Positions 6,018 through 6,131 of a DNA stretch of 6,131 nucleotides are shown here, one piece after another. Within the stretch, counting starts at the first letter, position 1, and every line of letters begins with the position of its first letter. Both the position numbers and the translations under genes were made by a program. The notes beneath the pieces were generated by a model that worked only from the letters and a program-made list of their open reading frames with translations, made no database searches and was not told the origin of the DNA. Source of the stretch: an uncultured Lachnospiraceae bacterium (lineage in GTDB: Bacteria > Bacillota_A > Clostridia > Lachnospirales > Lachnospiraceae); the NCBI GenBank assembly GCA_902795835.1, contig CADBNA010000202.1, positions 1 to 6,131 of the forward strand, given 5' to 3'.

Positions 6018-6131
6018 GTGACGTGCTCCCACCACTTTCGCTTAGCTAAGAAGTGGGGGCTTCCTGTTCAAGGCCGTTACCGGCCAGTTTCAGCAGGCTA
6101 TCCCCGGGCGTCCCCCGGTTCTATCGCATAC
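6018..6131 (-). ncRNA. Probable TnpB-associated omega RNA, 3' part
   Basis: On the minus strand three hairpins follow one another: CCGGG/CCCGG (6118-6104), GGCCG-GTAA-CGGCC with a GNRA-type loop (6085-6072), and a long bulged stem of GCCCCCACTT with AAGTGGTGGG (6060-6028) enclosing CTTAGCTAAG. This order and the sequence AACAGGAAGCCCCCACTTC resemble the 3' scaffold of omega RNAs in IS200/IS605-type elements, in which the guide starts just after the right end. The 5' part and the nuclease gene would lie beyond 6131. The guide would begin near 6017 and read TTATTAATCATGATCA. Family assignment is by memory; hairpins are seen directly. Confidence 0.55.
6018..6131 (-). mobile_element. Right end of an IS200/IS605 (tnpB-type) element
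   Basis: The subterminal hairpin (6028-6060) with terminal GGGAGCACGTCAC ending at about 6018 is typical of the right end of these elements, which carry no inverted repeats and make no target duplication. The left end and transposase genes are outside the window. Two minus-strand frames are open at the right edge: one ends at TGA 6092-6090 (last residues GGRPGIAC), another at TAG 6100-6098 (EPGDARG). Either could be the tail of tnpB; I cannot decide. The exact border at 6018 is inferred. Confidence 0.5.

Noticed and set aside
6028..6060. Hairpin read as a plain transcription terminator
   Set aside because: No T run follows on either strand, while its sequence and the neighbouring stems fit an IS200/IS605 right end better.
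1..6131. CRISPR array
   Set aside because: No regularly spaced direct repeats of suitable length; the 18-bp units at 154-207 are contiguous and have no spacers.

Overview
The window looks like accessory DNA from a gut-type Firmicute (Clostridia, probably Lachnospiraceae-like). The reasons are strong AGGAGG-type ribosome sites, GC content near the middle range, a short long-chain-type flavodoxin (Flavodoxin_4-like), DUF3990 and DUF4234 proteins, and a terminal IS200/IS605-type hairpin. The assignment rests on recognition of families, not on a search.

Left part (1-546). A gene leaves the window on the minus strand: its start codon is at 38, with a good ribosome site and a well-spaced sigma-70-type promoter (TTGACA, 17 bp, TATTTT) about 90-115 bases upstream. 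Next to the promoter are three copies of an 18-bp repeat. On the plus strand, 240-546 holds a small gene whose reading frame shifts near 420-450, so it is probably a remnant. A small unrecognised gene follows at 547-750.

Middle (784-2247, plus strand). A flavodoxin overlaps by a TAATG junction a DUF3990 protein (ADP-ribosyltransferase-like family). A DUF4234 membrane protein gene follows, broken by an apparent 2-base GA duplication. The three are close together and probably were one transcript.

Right part (2366-5963, minus strand). This is dominated by one 1148-residue eukaryote-like Ser/Thr kinase. It carries an N-terminal kinase domain with HQD in place of HRD, a short TPR-like stretch, and two groups of WD40-like beta-propeller repeats separated by a helical segment. 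Directly upstream, 16 bases before the kinase start, a 39-codon ORF with an excellent ribosome site begins like a known small-protein family and then stops early, so it looks like a truncated leader gene.

Right edge (about 6018-6131). Three hairpins in a row, the last being the typical right-end hairpin of IS200/IS605-type elements, indicate the 3' end of a TnpB-associated (omega) RNA on the minus strand. Its predicted guide and any read-through would run straight into the kinase operon leader. The most notable point is therefore a signalling kinase whose upstream region and first gene have been reshaped by deletion and by an IS605-type element, in a neighbourhood with two other frameshifted genes.
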